DNA of 64,000 bases from Brooklawnia cerclae (GCF_011758645.1 NZ_JAAMOZ010000001.1:2542001-2606000), one strand, 5' to 3'; numbered from the stretch's first letter, positions 18,367-25,876 are shown. Notes: generated from the sequence alone by a model not told the origin. Program-made: numbers and translations.

Positions 18367-18493
18367 ACCAACCACGCACCCCGTTGATCTCCACGTACGG
18401 ACGCGCTGCATCGTACATGCCGTCCGCTCGCCAGCCCAGTGCCGACGGTCCTGGTGCGGGCGTCTCCCTGTGGTCCCGCGACCGGGGGGGTTG

Positions 18494-19225
18494 TTACTCC
18501 GGCACCGGGGAAGGGGTCGGCTCGAGCGTCGTGACGAGCCGGCGAACAGGGCGCATCTCCCCCGACGAGAACAGGTCCGGCGTCTGCTGGCGGATGAGTT
18601 CCAGGTCGGTGAGAATCTCGCGCAGATGCTCGCGCAGCACCCTGACAGCGGAGTCGAGATCGCCGGTCTTCACCCCGTCGACGACTCGCTGATGCTGATC
18701 GATGAGGGCCGGCAGGGAGTGGATGACCAATCCGACACGCCGCGCGCGATCGAGGTGCGACTTCGCCGACTGGACGACCGGCCAGGCCGATTCCCTCCCC
18801 GAGAGCCGGAGAAGACACAGATGGAACTCCTCGTCCAGGACGAAGAACTCCGAGGTGTCCGCGTGTTTCTCGGCCTCGCGCTGAGCCCGCAGGTTCGCGT
18901 GCAACGCGTCCAGGTGGGACGAAGCGACTCCGCAGTCGACCTCGGCCAGGGCGGTGCACTCGATGGATTCCCGGATGAACTGCGCCTGGAGCACGCGCTC
19001 GATATCGACGTGGGAGACGAATGTGCCCATCTGCGGGAACACCTGCACGAATCCCTCCTCGCGCAACAGCAACAGGCTCTCGCGCACCGGCGTGCGGGAG
19101 ACCCCGAGCTCTCGCGCCAGGTCGTTCTCCGAGATGGGTGACTTGGGAGGCAACTCCAGCGACACGATGCGACGGCGCACTTCCTCATAGACCCGTTGCC
19201 GGACCGAGCCCCTGACTTCTCCCAT
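18494..19225 (-). CDS. GntR/FCD family transcriptional regulator
   Basis: 243-aa regulator with an N-terminal winged helix ('ISENDLARELGVSRTPVRE', about residues 31-49) and an all-helical FCD ligand domain ('LDEEFHLCLLRLSG', 'DQHQRVVDGV' carry metal/ligand His and Asp). FCD regulators often bind sugar acids. ATG 19225 is preferred: TACACT ends 6 bases upstream, a leaderless geometry. Divergent from the TRAP binding protein and uxuA, so it probably controls them in response to an aldonate or hexuronate (inference from context). Confidence 0.85.
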   Translation of the reverse strand: MGEVRGSVRQRVYEEVRRRIVSLELPPKSPISENDLARELGVSRTPVRESLLLLREEGFVQVFPQMGTFVSHVDIERVLQAQFIRESIECTALAEVDCGVASSHLDALHANLRAQREAEKHADTSEFFVLDEEFHLCLLRLSGRESAWPVVQSAKSHLDRARRVGLVIHSLPALIDQHQRVVDGVKTGDLDSAVRVLREHLREILTDLELIRQQTPDLFSSGEMRPVRRLVTTLEPTPSPVPE

Positions 19226-19231
19226 GTCACG

Positions 19232-19237
19232 AGTGTA
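19232..19237 (-). promoter_or_regulatory. -10 box of leaderless GntR gene
   Basis: TACACT on the minus strand, six bases (CGTGAC) before ATG 19225; no ribosome site. Places the transcript start at or next to the ATG. Confidence 0.5.
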
Positions 19238-19249
19238 GCGAACGAGCGT

Positions 19250-19279
19250 TTGACAGAGCTGATATACAAGTCCTAGCAT
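19250..19279 (+). promoter_or_regulatory. Promoter for dctP-type gene
   Basis: TTGACA (19250-19255), 18-base spacer, TAGCAT (19274-19279). It overlaps the divergent GntR promoter region, so one operator could serve both. It leaves a 5' leader of about 135 bases before ATG 19422. Confidence 0.5.
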
Positions 19280-19421
19280 TTTTCCAGACCCACCAACCAG
19301 AGGCATGAGCCGGACCGAGTGGTCCTGCTTCTCGCGAGTGCGCCCATCTACCACATCGACGTCGTTGTGAAGCGGCGGCGCATCGCGAGCATCGCCTTCC
19401 AAACGTTGAGAAGGAGCATTC

Positions 19422-20501
19422 ATGAAAACGCAGTGCGAGATGCGCCCCCTTCAGGAAAGACCATCCCGGACCGGAGTACCCAAACTTGTTACGGCCGCAA
19501 CCATCGGCCTGCTCTCACTAGGTCTCGCCGCTTGTGGCAGCGGTGGCGGCGAAGGAGGAGGGCATAAGACCGTCTTCAAATTGGCCGTCAGCCAGACAGA
19601 AGAGCATCCGCAATATCAGGCCGGTATCGAGTTGGGCAAGAGACTTGAGGAAGTGACGGACGGTCGCTACAGCGTCCAGGTGTTCGGGAACGAGACTCTC
19701 GGCACCAGCACCGAGGTGATTCAGAATGTCTCCGACGGCACCGTTGCGTTCATGTGGTGCGGTGGCGCGAACGTGGAGAGTCTGAACGAAGATTTCGTCG
19801 TCTACAACTTGCCGTTCGTCTTCGATTCCATGGAGGCGCAACTCGCGGTCCTCAACGACGAGGAACTCAACCACGAGCTCTTCACTTCCCTCGAAGAAAG
19901 CAAGTCGATAACCGTTCTGTCCGGCGTCCACGCAGGCCAGCGCAGCATGTACAACAGCAAGCGGCCGATCCGAACGCCCGCAGACCTGCAGGGGCTCAAG
20001 ATCCGCGTTCAGCAGTCGGACTCGCAGGTTCGCATGCTCGAAATGCTTGGCGGCGTCCCCTCGCCGATGAGCTTTGGCGAAGTCTATTCTGCCTTGCAGA
20101 CCGGCGTTCTCGATGGCGCTGAGAACAACGAGCCCTCGTTCGACTCCATGAAGCACGACGAGGTCGCCAAGTATTACTCGTACACTCGCCACCTGATGAT
20201 TCCCGATTTCCTGCTCATGAGCACAACTGTTCTCGACGACATGAACGAGGCGGATCGTCAGGCGCTGCTGGATCTCATTCCGGAGATCAGCGCCAAAGCG
20301 AGCGCCGACTTCGTCCCCTACGTGGAGGAATCCATCGAGAATGCCGAGGAACTGGGCGTACAGTTCAACGACGATGTCGACACCGAAGCGTTCAAGGAAT
20401 TGGTCGCTCCCATGGTCGACGAGTACATGAGCGCCAACGCCCTCCGCACCGACATGTACACGGCCATCAAGCAGGCCAACGAAGAAAATCCGGCTGCGTA
20501 G
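19422..20501 (+). CDS. TRAP transporter substrate-binding lipoprotein (DctP family)
   Basis: 359-aa binding protein of the DctP/SBP-7 family, which delivers organic or sugar acids to TRAP permeases. A lipoprotein signal is clear: basic N-terminus, hydrophobic 'VTAATIGLLSLGL' and lipobox 'LAAC' with Cys38, then a Gly/Ser linker. The TRAP-typical 'LKIRVQQSD' arginine motif and 'MSFGEVYSALQTGVLDGAENN' region (residues about 222-242) are present. AAGGAG precedes ATG 19422. Its permease subunits DctQ and DctM are not adjacent: the gene ends at a 14-bp hairpin and uxuA follows. Base composition is lower in GC than most neighbours. Hexuronate or aldonate is the likely ligand. Confidence 0.85.
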   Translation: MKTQCEMRPLQERPSRTGVPKLVTAATIGLLSLGLAACGSGGGEGGGHKTVFKLAVSQTEEHPQYQAGIELGKRLEEVTDGRYSVQVFGNETLGTSTEVIQNVSDGTVAFMWCGGANVESLNEDFVVYNLPFVFDSMEAQLAVLNDEELNHELFTSLEESKSITVLSGVHAGQRSMYNSKRPIRTPADLQGLKIRVQQSDSQVRMLEMLGGVPSPMSFGEVYSALQTGVLDGAENNEPSFDSMKHDEVAKYYSYTRHLMIPDFLLMSTTVLDDMNEADRQALLDLIPEISAKASADFVPYVEESIENAEELGVQFNDDVDTEAFKELVAPMVDEYMSANALRTDMYTAIKQANEENPAA

Positions 20502-20548
20502 GGCTTACGTTTCGTACGCGTCCTGCTCGGCTGATACACACGACCACC

Positions 20549-20584
20549 TCTGTGGGGCCCGTCCGTCGGAACGGGCCCCACAGA
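20549..20584 (+). terminator. 14-bp perfect hairpin after the TRAP binding protein
   Basis: Arms TCTGTGGGGCCCGT (20549-20562) and ACGGGCCCCACAGA (20571-20584), 8-base loop, 48 bases after the dctP stop. There is no U-tract, as often in high-GC actinobacteria. It may lower rather than abolish read-through into uxuA, whose ribosome site begins about 25 bases later. Confidence 0.65.
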
Positions 20585-20622
20585 CCGATCACTCATCACG
20601 AACACCATGAAGGAGACCCACT

Positions 20623-21699
20623 GTGAAGTTCGGAATGCGCTGGTTCGGCGCACAGGACGACCCCATCCCCCTGCAGTACATCCGGCAGGTGCCGAACGTG
20701 ACGCATGTGGTCGGGGCCTTGTTCGATGTGCCGGTCGGCGAGGTGTGGCCGTTGGAGGAGATCGAGGCGCTTCGCGATCAGATCGAATCCGCGGGGCTCG
20801 CCTTCGAGGTGGTCGAAAGCGTCAACATCCACGACGACATCAAGATCGGCGGGCCGGAGCGCGACCGTGCGATCGAGAACTACATCGCCACGATCAAGAA
20901 CCTTGCGACTGTCGGGGTCAAGGTGATCTGCTACAACTTCATGCCGGTCTTCGACTGGGTGCGCACCGACCTGCACAAGGAACTGTCCGACGGATCGCAC
21001 ACCATGGCCTACGAGGATGCCCTGGTCCAGGGCACGGCGCAGGAGACCATGGACCGTATGAACGCCAACAACACCGGTGGGCACAAGCTGCCGGGTTGGG
21101 AGCCGGAGCGCCTCGCCCACCTGCAGCAACTCCTCGAGGCCTATGCCCCGCTCGGCTCCGACGGTCTGGCCGAGAATTTCCGGTACTTCATCCAAGCGAT
21201 CATGCCCGCCTGCGAGCGCTACGACGTGAAGATGGCGATGCACCCGGACGATCCGCCCAAGTCACTGTTCGGGCTCCCCCGCATCGCGAAGGACGCCGAC
21301 GACCTGCGCCGCATCGAGTCGTTCCACGACTCCCCGTACAACGGATTCACTTTGTGTACGGGCTCGCTGGGTGAGAATCCGGCCAACGACGTCCCGGCCC
21401 TGATCCGCGAGTTCGCCGGACGCGACAAGATCCCCTTCGCACAGATTCGCAACATCAAGTTCACCTCGGAGGTCGACTTCCACGAGTCGGCGCACCTGTC
21501 GTCCGAGGGGTCGCTCGACATGTACGAGATCATGCGGGCGTTCCACGACGCGGGGTTCGACGGCTATGCCCGCTCCGATCACGGACGCGACATCTGGGGC
21601 GAACAGGGGCGCCCTGGCTACGGGTTGTACGATCGGGCGCTCGGCACCACCTACCTCAGCGGGCTCTGGGAGGCCATCACCAAGTCGTCGCAGGTGTAG
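20623..21699 (+). CDS. uxuA: Mannonate dehydratase
   Basis: 358-aa metal-dependent dehydratase converting D-mannonate to 2-keto-3-deoxygluconate in hexuronate (glucuronate) breakdown. The UxuA pattern is plain: 'MRWFGAQDDPIPLQYIRQ' at the start, 'ICYNFMPVFDWVRTDL', 'MAMHPDDPP', 'CTGSLGENPANDV', 'FHESAHLSSEGSLDM' and 'RSDHGRDIWGE'. GTG 20623 follows GAAGGAG. Companion genes uxuB, kdgK and kdgA are not in the window. With the upstream TRAP binding protein and divergent GntR regulator it forms a small hexuronate/aldonate use locus. Stop lies 14 bases from the convergent gene. Confidence 0.9.
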   Translation: MKFGMRWFGAQDDPIPLQYIRQVPNVTHVVGALFDVPVGEVWPLEEIEALRDQIESAGLAFEVVESVNIHDDIKIGGPERDRAIENYIATIKNLATVGVKVICYNFMPVFDWVRTDLHKELSDGSHTMAYEDALVQGTAQETMDRMNANNTGGHKLPGWEPERLAHLQQLLEAYAPLGSDGLAENFRYFIQAIMPACERYDVKMAMHPDDPPKSLFGLPRIAKDADDLRRIESFHDSPYNGFTLCTGSLGENPANDVPALIREFAGRDKIPFAQIRNIKFTSEVDFHESAHLSSEGSLDMYEIMRAFHDAGFDGYARSDHGRDIWGEQGRPGYGLYDRALGTTYLSGLWEAITKSSQV

Positions 21700-21713
21700 A
21701 ACCGTCAGCCCCC

Positions 21714-22319
21714 TTACAACGCCCGCTCGGCGATCGGCGTCCACTCGTAGGCGGTCTCACGCCGGTGCAACTCACAGAAGGTGAGCACCGGCCGTCCGGC
21801 GTCCACCGATGCCAGTGGGCTGACGAGGGGACTCAGCCGGTCGTCCAGGTTGTCGGTCGGGTAGGGGCCCGTCGTATAGCAGAGGCTGACGTGCAGCCAG
21901 ACGTGCGGATTCGGGTTGTCGAGGACCAGCGCCGCTCGGGCGGCGTTCAGCCAGGCCTGCCAGGTGTCACTGACTCCGATGATCGCGGCGCCCTCGTCGA
22001 AGATGATCGCCTCGGTGAGTAGAAACGGCTCGGGTGGCGCCGGCGGCAGCCGATCGAAGCCCTCGGGGCCGAACATACCGTCGGCTGCACCGGGGCGCAC
22101 GAGCGTCGAGTGCAGCCAAGGTGTCGCGACGGGAACGACGTGCCTCTCCCCCTTGATGGTGGCCTGAAAAGCGGACGCCAGGTCGTGCAACTCGGGGCTG
22201 TGGCCGTACGTGAGATACCAGGTGTACTCGGGTCTGGGACGCGTTCTCCCCCGTCGTTTCTCCCAGTGATCGCTGAGGTGTTCGGCGGGGGTGAGCCTGC
22301 GCACGTCCATGGGCGCCAT
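21714..22319 (-). CDS. 2H-phosphoesterase-like protein (putative RNA ligase/phosphodiesterase fold)
   Basis: About 201 aa. Two HxTx-like motifs, 'LHSTLV' (about residue 72) and 'LHVSLC' (about 145), spaced as in the 2H phosphoesterase superfamily (2'-5' RNA ligase-like, cyclic phosphodiesterases). No signal peptide. The start is not settled: ATG 22319, ATG 22310 and ATG 22340 are all in frame and none has a clear ribosome site. It is downstream of the lipase-like gene on the same strand, with an 18-bp hairpin between. Biological substrate unknown. Confidence 0.6.
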   Translation of the reverse strand: MAPMDVRRLTPAEHLSDHWEKRRGRTRPRPEYTWYLTYGHSPELHDLASAFQATIKGERHVVPVATPWLHSTLVRPGAADGMFGPEGFDRLPPAPPEPFLLTEAIIFDEGAAIIGVSDTWQAWLNAARAALVLDNPNPHVWLHVSLCYTTGPYPTDNLDDRLSPLVSPLASVDAGRPVLTFCELHRRETAYEWTPIAERAL

Positions 22320-22358
22320 TGTGCCAGTGCCCGCCGCCATCGCCGATCGGCGGCCGTT

Positions 22359-22402
22359 CTCCTTCGAGTTGTCCCGCATGTTCACGGGACAACTCGAAGG
22401 AG
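22359..22402. terminator. 18-bp perfect hairpin
   Basis: Left arm CTCCTTCGAGTTGTCCCG (22359-22376) and its exact complement at 22385-22402 with an 8-base loop CATGTTCA. It begins 19 bases after the stop of the lipase-like gene (minus strand) and lies just before the 2H-phosphoesterase gene. It is a probable factor-independent stop, without a U-tract. Confidence 0.65.
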
Positions 22403-22420
22403 GTGGACGAGTGACGGCCC

Positions 22421-23275
22421 TCAGGCCAGCGACGCGTCGAAGAACGCGATGATGTCGGCGGTGACCTCGTCCCGATTCGTCTCGTTCAACAGCTCGTGGC
22501 GGGCCCCGGGATACAGCTTGACCGTCACCGCCTGGACGCCGGCGTTCCGGTATCGCTCGCCGACGATCTGCGGCCCTGCGGCCTCGGGCCCCGCGACCGG
22601 ATCGTGGTCGCCGCTCACGATGAGGATCGGTAGATCCTCGCGGATGCCGGCCAGAGCAGCCGGGTCGGCGGCTCGTTTGATGGACGCGAAATCGCCGGGT
22701 GCTGGCGCCACCCACCCACAAGCCGGATCGGCGACGTACTTGTCGACCTCTGCATCGTCGCGGCTCAGCCACTCGAACCCCGTCCGATTCTCGAAGGGGG
22801 CGTTGAACGCCGACAGATCGGCGGGGCCGTCCCCACCCAGCGCATCGGCCAGACCGCTGACCTCACCTGTGCCACTCAGCACCACGGCGTCCACATCGGA
22901 CGAGTGGTCGAGCAGGTAGTTCTGGGTGGCGAACGAGCCCATGCTGTGGCCGAACAACCCCACGGGCAGGCCGGGGTTGTCATGCCGAATCCGCGCATTG
23001 AGCTGGACGAGGTCGTCGACCCATCCGGGCCATCCGTCCGGCCCCCAATTCCCGTAGTCCCCGTGTGCCGTGCGCCCGGATCCGCGTCCGTCGGGGGCGT
23101 AGACGAGGTAACCGGCACCTGTGAGCGCTTCGCCGAAGCGCCGGTAGCGAGCGGCGTGCTCCGCCAACCCGTGCTGCACCTGGATGACCGCCTTCGGTGC
23201 ACCTTCGGGCGCCCAGCGATAGACCTGCAATTCGAGGCCGTCCCTCGTGGGGACGACGACCGTTGTCTCCTCCAT
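22421..23275 (-). CDS. Alpha/beta hydrolase, monoacylglycerol lipase-like
   Basis: 284-aa serine hydrolase. The catalytic triad is visible: nucleophile 'GHSMGS' (Ser about 112), Asp in 'VSGDHDPV' (about 233) and His in 'GARHELLNE' (about 262); the oxyanion region is 'VQHGLAEHAARY'. This HGLxEHxxRY pattern is characteristic of the monoglyceride lipase/lysophospholipase group. No signal peptide, so cytosolic. ATG 23275 begins 'MEETTVVVPTRDGLELQVYR'. It stands alone between a decayed TPR gene and an 18-bp hairpin. Confidence 0.85.
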   Translation of the reverse strand: MEETTVVVPTRDGLELQVYRWAPEGAPKAVIQVQHGLAEHAARYRRFGEALTGAGYLVYAPDGRGSGRTAHGDYGNWGPDGWPGWVDDLVQLNARIRHDNPGLPVGLFGHSMGSFATQNYLLDHSSDVDAVVLSGTGEVSGLADALGGDGPADLSAFNAPFENRTGFEWLSRDDAEVDKYVADPACGWVAPAPGDFASIKRAADPAALAGIREDLPILIVSGDHDPVAGPEAAGPQIVGERYRNAGVQAVTVKLYPGARHELLNETNRDEVTADIIAFFDASLA

Positions 23276-23464
23276 GGTTCGACTCTGCCACCCGGGTCCT
23301 CATCCCGCAGCGCTTCGCGCCCCTGTGCGGCTGCACGACGATGTCTGTCTGTCGTCCAGCCTGCCGGGGAGCCGCGGTGCGGCCCCGCCCCGGACCTGGT
23401 ACGACCCCCACGCGCCACATGCCCGCGCACCTCGGACAGGCCCTATCCTGCTCACACGGACGCA

Positions 23465-23740
23465 CACGCCGACGGCACAGCGTGGCAGGCTCGCATCGAA
23501 TCGTTCTGGCAGGACGCCGACCCGGACGATCCGGAAGCGGTCCTGGCTACGATGACCGCGCTGGCAGCGGAACGAGACGACGGGGATGCGGCAGCCCTGT
23601 ACGAACTGGCCTCGGCCAACGATTTCGTCGGCCGAGAAGCGGAGGCGATTCCCCTGTACCGACGCGCGCTCACGGTGTTGGCCGGTCACCTTCCCCAGTA
23701 CGCACGAGCTGTGCGCACCTACGCGGCCGCCCTCCGCTAA
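23465..23740 (+). pseudogene. Remnant of a tetratricopeptide-repeat protein gene
   Basis: The open frame reads 'TAWQARIESFWQDADPDD' and then 'AALYELASANDFVGREAEAI' (residues in TPR-like helices), ending '...RTYAAALR' stop. No ATG, GTG or TTG is in frame anywhere near the expected N-terminus; the first ATG is internal and would give 62 residues. Proteins of this kind that I know are longer and continue with further repeats after the point where this one stops. The stop codon overlaps the stop of the sulfite reductase gene on the other strand. Called a degraded gene rather than a working one; a 62-residue product cannot be excluded. Confidence 0.5.
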
Positions 23741-25413
23741 CGTAGCGAGCCCTCGTCGGCACGATGCGCCCAGTCGGCGAAGGACTCGTCGCCACCGCGC
23801 TCGGCCAAGAACCGACGAGTAACCCGTTCGACGTAGTCAGGAAGCTCATCCGCAGTGACCTTCAGCCCCCGGACAGTGCGGCCGAGCCCCGCATCGTCCC
23901 TGGCCGCCGATGCCAGGCCGCCGCCGAGGAACACCTGGAACGCGAACTCGTCGGCACCACCGGGATTCTTCTGCAGCTGCCCCTTGAGCCCGATGTCGGC
24001 GATCTGGATGCGCGCGCAGGAGTTCGGGCACCCGTTCACGTGCACGGTGATCGGCCGGTCGAGCGTGACGCCGGCCAGCCTGCGTTCGAGCTCGCCGATG
24101 AGGTTTGCGGCGGTCGACTTGGTCTCGACGAACGCGAACTTGCAGTATTCGATGCCGGTGCACGCCAGCGTCGCACGGCGGTACGGGCTCGGGCTCGCCG
24201 TCAGGCCGAGCCTTCCGGCCTGCTCGATCAGCGTGTCGACTCCCTCCGCGGGTACGTCCAGCACGAGTACCTTCTGATGCGGGGTGAACCGGATACGCCT
24301 GGCACCGGACATCTCGGCCGCGTCCGCCAACCCGCGCAGGATGCCTCCGGAGACCCGTCCCACCGTCGGTGCCAGGCCCACGTAGTGGCGTCCGTCCTTC
24401 TGGCTGTGGACGCCGATGTGGTCCGCGGGCAGTGTCGACGATGCCGGAGCGGGGCCATCGGCCAGCGCGTAGCCGAGGTACTCGGTCTCCAGCACCTCGC
24501 GGAACCTCTGCGCGCCCCAGGCCGCGAGCAGGAACTTGAGACGGGCTTTCGTCCGCAACCGCCTGTAGCCGTAGTCCTGGAACAGCCGGATCGTGCCGAG
24601 CCACACGTCCGCGGCCTGGTCCGGACGCACGAATGCCCCGAGGCGTTCGGCGAGCCGCGGGGCCACCGACAGGCCGCCGCCGACCCAGAGGTCGTAGCCG
24701 GGGCCAAGTTCCGGGTGCACGACCCCGACGAGCGAGATGTCGTTGATCTCGTGCAGCACGTCGAGGCTCGGATGCCCCGTGATCGCCGACTTGAACTTGC
24801 GCGGCAGGTTCGCGAGGTCCTCGTCCCCGATGAATCTCGCGACGATCTCCTGGATGACCGGGGTGGGGTCGATGATCTCCTCGGCGCTGATCCCTGCCAC
24901 CGGAGACCCGAGGATGACGCGCGGAGTGTCGCCACACGCCTCGGTCGTCCGCATGCCCGCCGCCTCCAGGCGACGCCAGATCTCAGGCACGTTCTCGATC
25001 TCGACCCAGTGGAACTGGAGGTTCTGCCGATCGGTGATGTCGGCGGTGCCGCGGGCGAAATCGTCCGAGATGTCCGCCAGCACCCGTAGCTGTCGGACGG
25101 TGATCGCGCCGCCGTCGAGCCGGACGCGCATCATGAAGTACCGGTCCGACAGTTCCTCGGGGGTCGCCGTGGCCGTGCGTCCCCCATCGATGCCCTGCCT
25201 GCGCTGGGTGTAGATCCCCCACCAGCGCATGCGCCCGTGCAGGTCGTCCGGCGGAATCGAGTCGAAGCCGAGGCGTGCGTAGGTCTTCTCGATCCGTTCG
25301 CGCACATGCAGCGGGTTGTCGGCGGCCTTGAACACCTCGTTCGGATTGAGGGGCGCACGGCCGTCGACCGCCCACTGCCCCTCAGCGCGTTCCGGCCGGT
25401 GAATGGTTGTCAT
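23737..25413 (-). CDS. Siroheme/[4Fe-4S] sulfite (or nitrite) reductase
   Basis: 558-aa ferredoxin-dependent assimilatory reductase that makes six-electron reductions: sulfite to sulfide or nitrite to ammonia. The duplicated siroheme-reductase fold is complete, with cluster ligands 'CTGIEYC' (C-x5-C) and 'GCPNSC' (C-x3-C) near residues 420-465, and 'TDRQNLQFHWV' and 'GDTPRVILGSP' in the siroheme half. ATG 25413 follows GCGAGGAATC. Upstream, in the 5' leader, is a 23-codon leaderless frame with four Cys codons (25506-25577), and the divergent neighbour is a YeiH exporter; both favour sulfite over nitrite. No other cys genes follow in the window. Confidence 0.85.
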   Translation of the reverse strand: MTTIHRPERAEGQWAVDGRAPLNPNEVFKAADNPLHVRERIEKTYARLGFDSIPPDDLHGRMRWWGIYTQRRQGIDGGRTATATPEELSDRYFMMRVRLDGGAITVRQLRVLADISDDFARGTADITDRQNLQFHWVEIENVPEIWRRLEAAGMRTTEACGDTPRVILGSPVAGISAEEIIDPTPVIQEIVARFIGDEDLANLPRKFKSAITGHPSLDVLHEINDISLVGVVHPELGPGYDLWVGGGLSVAPRLAERLGAFVRPDQAADVWLGTIRLFQDYGYRRLRTKARLKFLLAAWGAQRFREVLETEYLGYALADGPAPASSTLPADHIGVHSQKDGRHYVGLAPTVGRVSGGILRGLADAAEMSGARRIRFTPHQKVLVLDVPAEGVDTLIEQAGRLGLTASPSPYRRATLACTGIEYCKFAFVETKSTAANLIGELERRLAGVTLDRPITVHVNGCPNSCARIQIADIGLKGQLQKNPGGADEFAFQVFLGGGLASAARDDAGLGRTVRGLKVTADELPDYVERVTRRFLAERGGDESFADWAHRADEGSLR

Positions 25414-25505
25414 GATTCCTCGCAATGATTCCGGATGCGCCCACGCGCGGGAAAAGCCGCACGGGCCCGATGAACGAAAACTCAAAAGTTGGATGCGGTC
25501 GCCGA

Positions 25506-25577
25506 TCAGGACGCGCGACACGCGCGCGGACACGCGGCACGGCTGCAGAACAAAATGTCACACCCCTGCGCAGCCAT
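25506..25577 (-). CDS. Cys-rich leaderless leader peptide (candidate cysteine attenuator) of the sulfite reductase gene
   Basis: A 23-codon frame from ATG 25577 to TGA 25506, beginning MAAQGCDILFCSR and ending AACPRACRAS, with Cys at positions 6, 11, 16 and 20. TATCGT (25585-25590, minus strand) lies 7 bases upstream and there is no ribosome site, the leaderless geometry used by many genes here. It ends 92 bases before the sulfite reductase start. In mycobacteria, leaderless Cys-codon short frames act as cysteine-responsive attenuators of sulfur operons; the stop region here carries TCCT that could pair with the AGGA of the downstream ribosome site. Function is inferred from architecture. Confidence 0.6.
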   Translation of the reverse strand: MAAQGCDILFCSRAACPRACRAS

Positions 25578-25584
25578 GGGCAGG

Positions 25585-25590
25585 ACGATA
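25585..25590 (-). promoter_or_regulatory. -10 box for sulfite reductase leader transcript
   Basis: TATCGT, seven bases before ATG 25577; puts the transcript start at the leader peptide's first codon. Confidence 0.5.
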
Positions 25591-25637
25591 ACAGATTCCG
25601 CAGCTCGCGCCATCGATACTTCTTCCCCGATTCTCAT

Positions 25638-25653
25638 TTCCCAGAATTGGGAA
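25638..25653. promoter_or_regulatory. Dyad TTCCCA-N4-TGGGAA between the two divergent promoters
   Basis: Perfect 6-bp arms TTCCCA (25638-25643) and TGGGAA (25648-25653). It lies about 44-59 bases upstream of the plus-strand transcript start (25697) and 61-76 upstream of the minus-strand start (25577), the usual place for an activator shared by divergent promoters. The regulator is not encoded nearby. Confidence 0.45.
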
Positions 25654-25683
25654 TCACCATGGCCGGCAACTCGGACTCCTGCT

Positions 25684-25689
25684 TATACT
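25684..25689 (+). promoter_or_regulatory. -10 box for the YeiH-operon leader transcript
   Basis: TATACT, seven bases before ATG 25697; no ribosome site between. Same geometry as the divergent promoter. Confidence 0.55.
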
Positions 25690-25696
25690 CTGGGCC

Positions 25697-25789
25697 ATGA
25701 GTTCCGCCGACGTCCCAACCCGCGACCTCACCTGTCGAGTGGCGCCCGGGACGCGCTGTTGTTGTCGCAGCGCCATGCTGCGCGTCTGA
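25697..25789 (+). CDS. Poly-cysteine leaderless leader peptide (candidate cysteine attenuator) of the yeiH operon
   Basis: A 30-codon frame from ATG 25697 to TGA 25787-25789, starting MSSADVPTRDLTCRVAPG and ending TRCCCRSAMLRV: Cys at 13 and three consecutive Cys codons TGT TGT TGT at 21-23. TATACT lies 7 bases upstream and no ribosome site is present, so translation should begin at the first transcribed base. It is 171 bases before the small membrane-protein gene. Leaderless poly-Cys frames of this kind are established cysteine-responsive attenuators in mycobacteria. Downstream, C-rich tracts (CCTCCCCC and GCCTC at about 25823-25841) could mask the AGAGG ribosome site at 25949-25953. Function is inferred. 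Confidence 0.7.
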   Translation: MSSADVPTRDLTCRVAPGTRCCCRSAMLRV

Positions 25790-25876
25790 CTACGCGAGCA
25801 GCCCAGCGCATCCGCTCCCGGCCTCCCCCTGAGCCTCGCCCGTTCGTCTGAGCGCAGCCATCGCGGGGTCGTCGCC

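Noticed and set aside
18367-18493. AgrD-like signal peptide gene near the AgrC-like kinase
   Set aside because: No short frame with a start, an amphipathic N-terminus and a Cys-containing core was found here or between kinase and GH3.
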